From Amaurobius ferox (taxonomy: Eukaryota; Arthropoda; Arachnida; Araneae; Amaurobiidae), in NCBI GenBank assembly GCA_951213105.1, contig OX578138.1, positions 97,431,114 to 97,495,113 of the forward strand: DNA of 64,000 nucleotides, given 5' to 3'. This document shows, piece after piece, positions 11,229 through 20,590 of this stretch; within the stretch, counting starts at the first letter, position 1; each line of letters starts with the position of its first letter. A program made the translations under genes and the position numbers. The notes under the pieces were generated by a model, which saw only the letters and a program-made list of their open reading frames with translations, did no database searches and had not been told where the DNA came from.

Positions 11229-11252
11229 TATATTATATATATATATATATAT

Positions 11253-11539
11253 GTCTGTGTGTATGTTTTAGGTTTCCAGCGAGATTAGCTGTGAATAAAG
11301 TAGTGTATTTGTGTAAGTGACGTGACTTTTTCGTCAAATTCTAGTCCTTAGGTTATTTGAAGTATAATTTAGACTGAAATCAAAGTAGAAGGGTTCAACA
11401 CAAAAGTCACCATATTAAGTAGAAAGTAGAATATTACTATATATAAATTTTATAAATTTAAATCCTACGTAATTATTCAGTTACCAATTTAAATTTACTT
11501 ATGCCCCCCCCCCCCTCCTCGAAAATACCTCACCAGAAT
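11253..11539. other. Unassigned sequence
   Basis: Short GT/TA tract, then AT-rich DNA with a C-run at 11504-11514. No gene seen. Confidence 0.4.
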
Positions 11540-11876
11540 GAATGCATGCTTTGCATTTCTAGTGTCTATGAACCTCGCTCTTGAAATTTGCTTCCTCAGA
11601 ACATGTCACGAATAGTTACAATATATTAATTGGATATGACAATATTACTGTCTCGAGCCTGTTACTTACTGCGTGTCCGGAAGTGTTCACTCCATATTAG
11701 AACAATCAGCGATCCTTGTCCTAGGAGTGTGTCGGCATTAACTGCGTTGTAGAACACTCATGAAATTAGAGGTTGGGTGATAGCGAGGAAGGGCAGTTTC
11801 CAAGTACTTCGAGAAGACGTACGTTGATTGAATGTGCCATGTCCAGCAGCATTCAGCTGAAATAGCCGATATATAT
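11540..11876 (+). repeat. Family E repeat, copy 1
   Basis: Collinear but diverged match to 20270-20590. Shared strings are CTAGTGTCTATGAAC, ATTAATTG then AT.TGA.AATATT.CT, CATGAAATTAGA/CATAAAATTAGA and CACTTCGA..A.AC.ACGTT..TTG.ATGTG. Truncated on the right by family B. No coding capacity seen. Confidence 0.5.
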
Positions 11877-12787
11877 TACTTTCCTTATATACATAATGTA
11901 TAAGGAAAGTATTGTGACGGGGTCGAAAATTCGAAATCGAGTTTTCGACGGGAGAGCACGTTTCAAGCATCCCTGATCACGAATCAAACATTTTTGAAGT
12001 GATGTCTGTGTGTGTGTGTGTGTGTGTGTCTGTGAAAGTATGTGTGTGTGTGTGTGTGTGTGTCAGTGAGTCTGTGGAGACGATAACTAACGAACGAATG
12101 GACCAATTCGAACCAAATTTTGTACAAAAATCACAATCCGTAAACACTGGAAGCCTATTGTTTTTATACGCAATCGAATGTTCTGAACCCCCCTAAATTT
12201 TCGAATAAAATATTGGAAAAATTGTCAAAAAATCAAAACCACTAATAAAGTTACACAAATAGACATTTCTTTTGTAATTTTTCAATAGAAAACGATTGAC
12301 ATAAATTTTAGAACGCTAACATGAACCGTTCTCGAGATATTGCACATTTTTCAAAAAAATTATTAAAAAGTCATATAAAATGTAATACCATGCGATAAAT
12401 TGGGTGACACAATTCTCGTAGATCTAGCTCGTTCCATTCATGAAAAAAGATACTTTGAGTAATGCTTTTGTATTTGAACGCCAATAATCATTTTTCTGCT
12501 GTAAGAATAACTTATTTCTTCGTCCATAACGTTTGACGAAATTTTGACGACGAATTTGGCGGAATGTCGCCAACTTGGCGACTTTTTGAAATGTTGCCAA
12601 ATTAACGAAAATCTCGCCAAATGGATAAAAATGACGCTAAATCAATGAAAATGGCGATTGATTGTCAAAAATTCAATATCCTAGAATATTAGTATCTACT
12701 ATAAGAAAAACCAATTTTTTTACTGTAAAAGTAATAAATTCATTACATTATATAAGGAAAGTCATGTGTTGCCCACATCAGATTTTT
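11877..12787 (+). repeat. Family B repeat, copy 2
   Basis: Full-length by its two termini. Two (GT)n tracts separated by GAAAGTA (12004-12062), and the TTGGCGA/TCGCCAA stretch at 12530-12625. Slightly short owing to a deletion near 12380. Confidence 0.85.
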
Positions 12788-12916
12788 ATTATTAGATACA
12801 CGGGGTGGCAATCTAAATGACGGTGTAAAAGAGTTTTAGCTGAAGTGTATGCTTTGAAAGCATGCGTTCTTATTTATAGTGTTTAGTTTTTCTTGTAACG
12901 TAAACATTATCAAAAT

Positions 12917-13544
12917 AAAAAATCTGATGTGGGCAGCACATGACTTTCCCTGCAAACTTATATCCACGTTCTATTTATTTCAATTAAATGTAATTCACTT
13001 TTAATTCAATTTTCGTTCTCATGCGGTAACCGGGCTTATTATCAAAGGTGGCGTAGGGAAAGTACGAAAAACTAAAATATCTCGAGAACGGCTAGTCCTA
13101 GTGTAATGGGGTTGGTCTTATTCTTTTCGTCGTTAAACATTACGTATTAAACGGGCATTTAATGGATATATCTAAGTATACCAAGTTCTTTAGTTTAGAT
13201 TTTGAAGATTTTTGCGGGCCGTTTTGCAAAAAAAGGCAGGTTATTTTTTTCCGAATCGTACCAAAATCTAATCAGCACCAGAGTGACCTATACGTGACTC
13301 ATCTACCGAATTTTGTGAAATTCGGTTCATTAGTTTTTCAGCTAGAGTGGATACAAGCTTTTGCGGGCCATTTCGCAAAAAAAGGCGGGTTCTTTTATTC
13401 CGAATCGTACCCAAAACTAATCAGCACTAGCCCCGCCCACAAGTGACTTACCTACCAAATTTTGTGAAATTCGGTCGATTAGTTTTTTAGTTACAGTGGA
13501 TACAAAATCTGCACAGACAGACAGACAGACACACAGACAGACAC

Positions 13545-13583
<39 letters not shown>

Positions 13584-13725
13584 CACGCACAGACGTCACG
13601 CTAAAAATGGTTTTTTCGTATTCTAGGGGTCTCGAAACGTGTAGATCCGTCGAAAACTCGAGTTGTGATTTTCGGCATGATTCCAATACTTTCCCTATAC
13701 ATTACCATGTATTGCAGGGAAAGTA
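12917..13725 (-). repeat. Family B2 repeat, copy 2 (inverted)
   Basis: Complete copy, ~809 bp. On the minus strand it starts TACTTTCCCTGCAATACATG (a foldback start like B) and carries a (CTGT)n/(GT)n tract (13512-13590 on the plus strand). Two tandem blocks each contain CGAATTTCACAAAATTTGGTA, then CTCGAGATATTTTAG, then the shared terminus with GTGCTGCCCACATCAGATT. The same order of blocks as B makes B and B2 sister families. Confidence 0.85.
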
Positions 13726-13791
13726 AAAAATGATGTATGTTTTTCCGATTTAATACTTTTTTACTTTCCCTGCAATACATGGTAATGTATA

Positions 13792-14180
13792 TGAGCCAAT
13801 GGCCCTGCCGTGCTGAAAACACCGGTTCTCGTTAGATCACCGAAGCCAAGCAACATCGGGCGCGGTTAGTATTTGGGTGGGTGACCACCTGGGAACACCG
13901 CATGCTGTTGGCACATTTCGGGCGCGGTAGCCCGGTGGTTTGCGCGCTGGATTTGCAAGCTGCCACAACTGCCGCCGTGTTCATGCGGAGTACGATCACG
14001 TCAAACATGTGGGTCCGTAAGTCCTTCCGAGAGGTTGGTGGTAGGGGAAGGAGGGTACGGTCCCTGTGGATGCCTCCCCCATTGGGTTCCGGTCTAAATT
14101 GGGTGGCACTTCCCGGCCGTCCAAATGGTTACCTTGCAACTTCTGGTAGGTCGGACGGTCTGGGTCTCAACAAGAACATT
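13792..14180 (+). mobile_element. 5S-rRNA-headed SINE (SINE3 type), copy 1, 389 bp
   Basis: A 10-bp target duplication, GTAATGTATA, flanks it (13782-13791 and 14181-14190), and its removal restores family B2. The head (13795-13912) is 5S rRNA-like with the internal RNA polymerase III promoter. The body has no similarity that I recognise: it includes CCGAGAGGTTGGTGGTAGGG and GGTCGGACGGTCTGGGTCTC. The 3' end is CAACAAGAAC rather than poly-A. A second copy of exactly the same length is at 26616-27004. Confidence 0.9.
13795..13912 (+). rRNA. 5S rRNA-like sequence forming the head of a SINE (not a stand-alone gene)
   Basis: 118 bases closely match eukaryotic 5S rRNA: the ends GCCAA..TTGGC can pair as helix I, and the internal control region is present (box A near GAAGCCAAGCAAC, then CGGGCGCGGTTAGTA, box C near GGGTGACCACCTGGGAACAC). 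Sequence continues into the SINE body without the T-run that ends a true 5S gene, and the unit is flanked by a target duplication. Annotate as retroposon-borne. Confidence 0.85.
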
Positions 14181-14468
14181 GTAATGTATAGGGAAAGTAT
14201 TGGAATCATGCCGAAAATCGCAAATCCAGTTATCGACGGATCTACACGTTTCGAGACCTCTAGAATACGAAAAAGCTATTTTTAGCGTGACGTCTGTGTG
14301 TGTGTCTGTCTGTGTGAATGTGAAATGTATGTATCCACTTTTAACTCAAAAACTAATAGATCGAAATTCATAAAATTTGGTAGGTAAGACCCTTGGGTGT
14401 GACCCTGGTGTTGATTAATTTTTGGTACAATTCGGATATTTTGCGGGTATTACGCCCACGTATGTAAG

Positions 14469-14640
14469 TTTCGATTCATGACCTTATTTAGGGAGTAGAC
14501 ACTTAACGGCCGTTCGCCCTTTCGCAGCGGCCACAAAGACATTCGTTCAGAGCATATAACACCGACTACGTGGATGTAACGAATTGCATAAGTGGACCAA
14601 AAGCAATTTGGAAACAACTAAAACGTTCCATGCTGTCATT
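14469..14640. other. Unassigned sequence
   Basis: GC-richer stretch (AACGGCCGTTCGCCC near 14506) with no recognisable gene or repeat partner in the window. Confidence 0.35.
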
Positions 14641-15080
14641 CAATCCGAAACGAGGTGCAACACACAAGATTGGCGTGTGCCGAAACATAACTGGAATATC
14701 TCTACAAGACGAGTCAAGTTCGAACAAGAAAAAATGAGACCCAACAAGACGAAAAATAGGTTAAAAATACACACATAAGTACACCAAAGGAACAGAACGA
14801 AAAAAGTGGAAAATTTTACAAGGCACTCTATATCAGACCGTGGACAAAAAAGGAGTTTTTTTATCCACGAAGTGCCCTGTACATTTTTCCACTTTCTTCG
14901 TTCCATTTCCTAACCTTTGAGGAATGCGTCGTTTTAACCTGTTTTTCATCTTGTTAGGTCTCATTGTTTGGACTTTGCTCGTCTTTTTTTCTGTTGGACT
15001 TGACTCGTTTTGTCAGAATTTCCCTGTTGTGTTTTGGCACACGCCAATCTTGTGCGTTACTTCGTGTTTCGGATTGGCTG
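14641..15080. repeat. Large imperfect foldback (~440 bp)
   Basis: The left arm includes AAGATTGGCGTGTGCCGAAAC and AATGAGACCCAACAAGACGA; the right arm carries their complements, for example TCTTGTTAGGTCTCATT and CACGCCAATCTTGTGCGTTA. Pairing continues inward through GAACGAAAAAAGTGGAAAA / TTTTTCCACTTTCTTCGTTC to a centre near 14855. Probably a MITE or inverted duplication; target duplications were not identified. Confidence 0.75.
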
Positions 15081-15176
15081 GACTATTCTTCATTCTGCTG
15101 TCTGATTGGCTGGGCTATTCTTTATTCAGCTGTCTGATTGGCTGGGCTATTCTTCATTCTGCTGTCTGATTGGCTC
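15072..15176 (+). repeat. 32-bp tandem repeat carrying inverted CCAAT boxes
   Basis: Three 32-bp units start at 15072, 15104 and 15136, and a partial fourth at 15168. Each begins GATTGGCT, the complement of the NF-Y core CCAAT with good context, followed by GG(A/G)CTATTCTT. Only a few substitutions separate units. Confidence 0.9.
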
Positions 15177-15240
15177 TCCTCTCAAGTGAGCTAGTTCTTA
15201 ATCCAGGTCTTGGGTATATAACCCCTTCTGTTTCTTCTAC
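15168..15240 (+). promoter_or_regulatory. Candidate RNA polymerase II promoter (CCAAT array + TATA box)
   Basis: The last of four GATTGGCT boxes is at 15168; GGGTATATAACC with a TATATAA core lies about 45 bp downstream (15212-15222). This spacing is that of a CCAAT/TATA promoter. Start would be expected near 15245. No long frame follows; downstream is a short GATGAAGCGACCCGGCG..GTTGAAACAT segment (15290-15322) of the kind often seen in Penelope-like or other retroelement ends. Activity is inferred from motifs only. Confidence 0.5.
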
Positions 15241-15322
15241 TTGCACCCATTCCTCTTTTGAACTTTAGGTTTGTTGGTTCTCTAGCACTGATGAAGCGAC
15301 CCGGCGTATCGTTGAAACATCT

Positions 15323-16248
15323 GTATGCTGCGTTATTCCGTTACCCGCGTTTATATACGCTGCTCTATTTCTCTTATCCTTTGCACAAATAGTATTTTAC
15401 TTATTGGCAACTTCATTTTTTGCTCCATTAGTCATCGCTAGTCATCGGTGCAGATTGAAAGCAATTTCTATTTCAATATTAGTTTTTGGTTTGAACTATC
15501 TGGTACTCACTTTACTTCGAGCTAATTTGGGAGTTAAACTTATTTCGCAATGCTTGATGCATCACAATGCTTGCAATGCTTGATGCAATGCTTGATGCAT
15601 TTGCCCCTCTTGCAGCTCTAAATTGACCCTAGTGAGGATTTCTTAGTTAATTTATTCTTCACAAAAATCGCTAATCCCTGTTTTGTTGAGTATTGAGCTA
15701 ATTTTGATTTAATTATTTCCTGTACCCATATCGTTGAAGAACAATGATATTTTATTTATAATCAACTTGCAAAAGAATAGATTTTTGGAATACGTGAGAA
15801 CCAGGGGCGTAGCTATGCAGTAACAAAAGCACTCAAGGCTTAGGGGCCTCAGATAGAACAGCAGAAATATCTGCCAATCGCTGAGGGAAATTTTGAAACT
15901 AACTCATTTGGATTTATTGCAAAACAATGCGAAAATATTCGAGAAAAATATTCCGACCTTCTATTTACTTAATTTACCATTCAAAATATAAATTGATGGA
16001 AAACGCGATGGTATTTTCTGTATTATTGCTGCTTTCGCTCTGCCGGTCACTGTAGACTTTGTTGATAAGTCATTAAACAAGTAAAATCTATACAAAGGAA
16101 AATTCTATCAGACAATCACAATTAATTGACTTAGCCCTTCTGGTAATCGAACATAGTGAGACCAGAAAAATGATTGTGACAGAAAGAAATTGGCTGCTGA
16201 AAAGGCTCGATTTTTTTTTTTTTTTTTTACACGCTTATTTACTTACAA
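15323..16248. other. Unassigned AT-rich sequence
   Basis: No gene supported. A short direct repetition of CAATGCTTGATGCA lies at 15548-15602, and an 18-base T-run at 16211-16228. Confidence 0.4.
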
Positions 16249-17628
16249 GCAGCATATCCGTTCTTCGTACGGAGTACATAATAAAAAGAAACTTATAATT
16301 CGCAATCATGTGATCATGTGCAAATTCTGTTAAAATATTAAATTTATTACTCCTAAAGAGAAGTTTAAGAATATCTGTTCTCACTATGCAAAATTATCTT
16401 CACGGGCAGATCTAAAGAATAAAACATCCTGGCCCCTTTTGTAAGCGAATTTACAAAAAAAAAAGGAATTGAATGACTATATGCAACCCCGTACTACTTA
16501 TATTGTCGCAGATTAGAAAATATGCCAGTGTGTTAGTAGAAGATTACCCGTATTACAATGAGTCTCAAAAATATTTTCCAAAATAAAAGAGATGACGTAA
16601 TAAATTGAAAATATCAATAATTCCCGTACTCTTTATACCAGAAGGTCATAAGTGATTCCAATATATGCCAATATATATCAAAACATATGCCAATATACCT
16701 GTGCTACTTATATTCTCGTAGATTAGAAGTATTAGACCCGTGTATTTGTAGAAGATTACTTGTACAACGTACAATGCATGAGTTTAAACAATTTTTGCCA
16801 TAATAAAACAATTGCATAATAACTTGAAAATATCAATAATCGCTGAATCAATAATTCCCGAAAATATCAATAATAATAACGTTTAAACCTGAAGACCGTA
16901 ATTGATATTATGCAGTCAAAAATGCCATAAGAAAAATCAAATCGTTCTTTTCTAAAATATATTTTTATATCCATTTATTTATTATTCAAATCGAAAAAAT
17001 AATAATTAAAATTAACAGACAGATTTAATTTAATTGCGCGTTTCTGTGCAACATGATATAAGATAGAATCTTCCTGATAAACTGCGAAATTAAATAACCA
17101 TTTTGATTTCTTTATACTTTTCATTGTTCGCTTGTAAAAAATAAACCATGGAGATAGATTTCCCATTTAAATCATGTTTCAAACAATTCATGTTTTCAGA
17201 AAGTGACTAATTAGCGCAAAAAATCTCCCATCAAACTCAGAGATAAAGTTTTAATTCACTTTCAAACGATTTTCAAGCTAGAGAGTAAGACTCCTAGGAA
17301 AAAGTTTCGTTTTTCATTAATATCTCGACAATCCCTGGTCTTATATACTCGAAACTTGGGCTAAATTTATGGGGGGCTATTTTAAGGCTATGTACACAAT
17401 TTCATCAAATTCGGTTCAACCGTTCTCCCGTGATGATGAGACAAACGAAAAATTCGTTTTTTACTAATATCTCGAGAACCACTGATCGTAGAAACTCCAA
17501 ACATGGACTAAATTTTAAGAGGGACTATTTCCAGGCTACCCACAAAATTTCATGAAATTCGATTCAGCCGTTCTCCCGTGATGACGGGACAAACAGACAG
17601 ACAGATTTTCAATTTTATTTATATAGAC
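16249..17628 (+). repeat. Family D repeat, copy 1 (LINE-tail-like 3' end)
   Basis: Starts GCAGCATATCCGTTCTTCGT and ends GACAGACAGATTTTCAATTT then TATTTATATAGA. Such a beginning (CCGTTCTTCGTACGG) and an ending with GTTCTCCCGTGATGACGGGA, (GACA)n and TTATATAGA resemble short elements and LINE tails widespread in arthropods, but no reverse transcriptase is present. Internally it contains two ~220-bp units around CTACTTATATT.TCG.AGATTAGAAG, and two ~147-bp units around AATATCTCGA.AA.C.CTGGTC (17319 and 17466). Confidence 0.7.
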
Positions 17629-18660
17629 TAGCAGCATACCCGTTCTTCGTACGGAGTATATAATATAAATAAACTTAAAATTCATAATCATGTGCAAATT
17701 CCTATAGTATACTAAATGACATGCTTAATCAAAATATTCTGTTAAAATATTTAATACAATGCTCCTAAAAAGAAACCTCAGGATCTCTGTTCTCACTATA
17801 CAAAATTATCTTCACGGGTAGATCTGAAGAATAAAATATCCTGGCCTTTTTTGCAAGCAAATTTATAAAAAGTATGGAATTGAATCAATGTATGCAAAAT
17901 AATAGCGTATTGTATGGGACCCGTACTACTTATATACGCGAATATCAGAAGATATGACCTGTATTATGACATTACATGTATACATTGAAAATATCAATAA
18001 ATCCGTAATCTTTAAACCAGTAGGCAGTAATTAATTCCAATATGTGCCCAAGTGAAAGTGCTAAAATTATATGGAAAGATAAACCCGTACTACTTATAAT
18101 GTCATAGATTAGAAGATATGTCCTAGTGTTAGTAAAAGATTACCCGTATTATAATATTTAGTTTGAAAAATGTTTGCCAATATATAACAGATTACTTAAT
18201 AAATTAAAAATATCAATAATCCCCGTGATCTTCACACCGAAAGGCTTGATTCCAATATATGCCAATATACATGTACTACTTATATTCTCTTACATTAGAA
18301 GATATACCCGTGCATTTGTAGAAGATTACTCGTACAACGTACAATATATGAGTTTCATCAATTTTTGTCGCAATAAAACAATGCCATAAGAAATTGAAAA
18401 TATCAATAATCTCTGAATCAATAATCCCCGAAAACATCAATAATAATAATGTTTAAACATGAAGATCGTAATTGATATTATCCAGTCAAAAATACGATGG
18501 CAATGAAATTTATTTTATATACATATCTTCATCATTAAAATCGGAAAAGATTTAATAAAAATCTTCTTCCTCATAAACACGTTAAATTTAAATCCGTTGT
18601 TAAGCGACATGTTATGATTTGCTTCAAATAAATTGGTGGTCAAAATATCGTCTGAATATC
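17629..18660 (+). repeat. Family D repeat, copy 2 (5' part)
   Basis: Directly follows copy 1 head to tail with TAGCAGCATACCCGTTCTTC. Matches copy 1 through the two CTACTTATATT units and the AAACATGAAGATCGTAATTG segment, then loses similarity after ~18600. Lacks the 3' tail. Confidence 0.65.
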
Positions 18661-18697
18661 TCTAATGAAGGTTTGGCGACATTTTAAAAAATCGCCA

Positions 18698-18750
18698 AAT
18701 TTATCGCCAAGTGGGACTGTAGAACTGACAGTCCCACTTGGCGATAAATT
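18698..18750. repeat. Perfect 23-bp inverted repeat with 7-nt loop
   Basis: Arm 18698-18720 (begins AATTTATCGCCAAG, ends GGGACTGT), loop AGAACTG, and an exactly complementary arm at 18728-18750. The arms contain TCGCCAA/TTGGCGA, the motif repeated in family B. A transcript from either strand would form a hairpin of pre-miRNA size order, but no transcription evidence is available. Confidence 0.9.
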
Positions 18751-19310
18751 GACGAACCATCATCAAAATATTATCCCCTAAAAAAAACACAATTTCGTTT
18801 ATTTAGGGCAATTTATCAATTTCAAAATATTTTTATGGATTTATAAATATTTTTATCAATTTGGTGACATTTTAAAAATTCGCTAAATGGGTTACTAAGT
18901 AGGGCGGTTGGACTGACAGACAAATGCTAACAAAACACCATTTCAGTACTTTTAACAAAACAAATTTAATTTCATTGATTTGCGTCACTTTTATCAATTT
19001 TGAGACATTTCCACTAATTTGGTAAAGTTTAAGAAAAGTTACCAAGTTAGCGATATTCAGCCGAATTCGTAGCTCTAAATTCGCAGATCTGAATAAAATA
19101 TCGTGATCCAGTTTGTATATACTAAATGAAAACACAAAAATATTATTAGAAGATATACCCATTCTACTCTTTTTCTGTTTAAACAATTGGATAAATGAAT
19201 TTATTGGGTAAACAGTATATAAGTTTATTAGCTAAACACAATATATAAGCTTAAAACCTCTTTGCTAAAATACATGAAAGTGATGTATGCAGTTCGCAAT
19301 TAATATAATT
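18751..19310. other. Unassigned AT-rich sequence between family D pieces
   Basis: Contains scattered family-B-like phrases (ATTTGGTGACATTTTAAAAA, ATCAATTTTGAGACATTTCC) suggesting a very old B relative. A 104-codon minus-strand frame (18872-19186) covers this and shows no known motif. Confidence 0.35.
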
Positions 19311-20061
19311 AAAAAAAATCAAACCGATCATTTATAAGATATATTTTAATATCCATTTATTTATTATTCAAATCGAAAAAATAATAATAATCATTAACAA
19401 ACACATTTAATTCCATTCCTTTGTCGAGCAACATTATATAAGATAGCATCTTCCTCATAAAATGCGAAATTAAATAACCATTTTAATTTCTTTATACTTC
19501 TAATCGTTGAGTAAAAGCGTGTGAAATATAAAACATGGAGGTAGATTTTTCCATTTAAATTCATGTGTCATACAATTTATGCTTTCAGATAGTGACTATT
19601 TAATGCAAAAATCCTGCATCAAACTCAAAAATAAAGTTTTAATTCCCTTTGACGTTTTAAACAAACGATTTTTATCCTTTCCGTTTGGATAAACCAGGGA
19701 GTTGGAGAGTAGAACTCCTATAATAAAAGTTCCGTTTTTCATTAATATCTCGACAACCCCTGGTCTTAGAAACTCGAAACTTTGGCAAAATTTATGGAGG
19801 GATATTTCAAGGCCACCCACAAAATTTCATTAAATTCGGTTCAGCCGTTCTCTCGTGATGATGAGACAAACGAAAGTTTCGTTTTTTACTAATATCTCGA
19901 GAACCACTGGTCGTAGAAATTCCAACTATAAACTAAATTTTAAGTGGGGCTATTTCTAGGCTACCCACAAAATTTCATCAAATTCGGTTCAGCCGTTCTC
20001 CCGTGATGACGGGACAAACAGACAGACAGACAGACAGATTTTAATTTTTATTTATATAGAT
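19311..20061 (+). repeat. Family D repeat, copy 3 (3' part)
   Basis: Matches copy 1 from 16930 to its end, including CATCTTCCTCATAAAATGCG, two AATATCTCGA units and the tail GACGGGACAAACAGACAGAC then TTTATATAGA. Complements copy 2, which has only the 5' part. Confidence 0.65.
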
Positions 20062-20269
20062 TTGTATCATTCAATTGTGTGTTATTTCTTGCATATAATA
20101 AATAAAATTCATCGGTTGTAAATTAATTCAGGATACATTAAAAAAATTTCAGCTTAAAAAAGGCAGGAGTGGGGGGGGGGGCTGAAAATAATTTTGCTTG
20201 TGAGCCAAACATTGTAGTTAGGCCACTGGAGTGAACCCACTAATTTAATTTGAGAACTGTGTCACCTTG
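20062..20269. other. Unassigned sequence with G-run
   Basis: G-run at 20169-20180; no gene. Confidence 0.35.
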
Positions 20270-20590
20270 TTACGTACTTTGTCTAGTGTCTATGAACTAG
20301 TTCGACAAAGCACTCACTCATTACATCAAGAGTTCTGACAAGATATTAATTGAATGTAATAATATTGCTCTCTGAAAATTGCTCCTCCAGAGAAACCTTC
20401 ATCTCATGTCAGAATATTCCACCATCACTATCACACGAGTGTTTGATCTCAACTACATACTGAAATCTCATAAAATTAGAATTTGGCATCTAGCTTGCAG
20501 AGATGGTTTTCACGCACTTCGATAAAACAAGCGTTAATTGGATGTGGATATTTCTATCTATATTAGCTATACTGGACGCTATAAAGCTCT
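20270..20590 (+). repeat. Family E repeat, copy 2
   Basis: Diverged partner of 11540-11876 with the same order of short shared strings. No coding capacity seen. Confidence 0.5.

Larger units (their letters stand above)
13762..14468 (+). repeat. Family B2 repeat, copy 3 (split by a 5S-headed SINE, 3' truncated)
   Basis: Begins 36 bp from the start of copy 2 in the opposite direction, so the two face each other head to head. Interrupted at 13792-14180 by a SINE and resumes at 14181 with the duplicated GTAATGTATA. Ends soon after the first TTTGGTAGGTAAG block. Confidence 0.8.

Noticed and set aside
13496..13726. (GACA)n / (CTGT)n tracts considered as a CRISPR-like array
   Set aside because: Plain tetranucleotide microsatellite without spacers, in animal-type DNA.
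13795..13912. Stand-alone functional 5S rRNA gene
   Set aside because: Continues into a SINE body, lacks the terminal T-run and is bounded by target duplications; the second copy has the same structure.
18872..19186. 104-residue minus-strand protein
   Set aside because: AT-rich, no motif, overlaps sequence with family B-like phrases.
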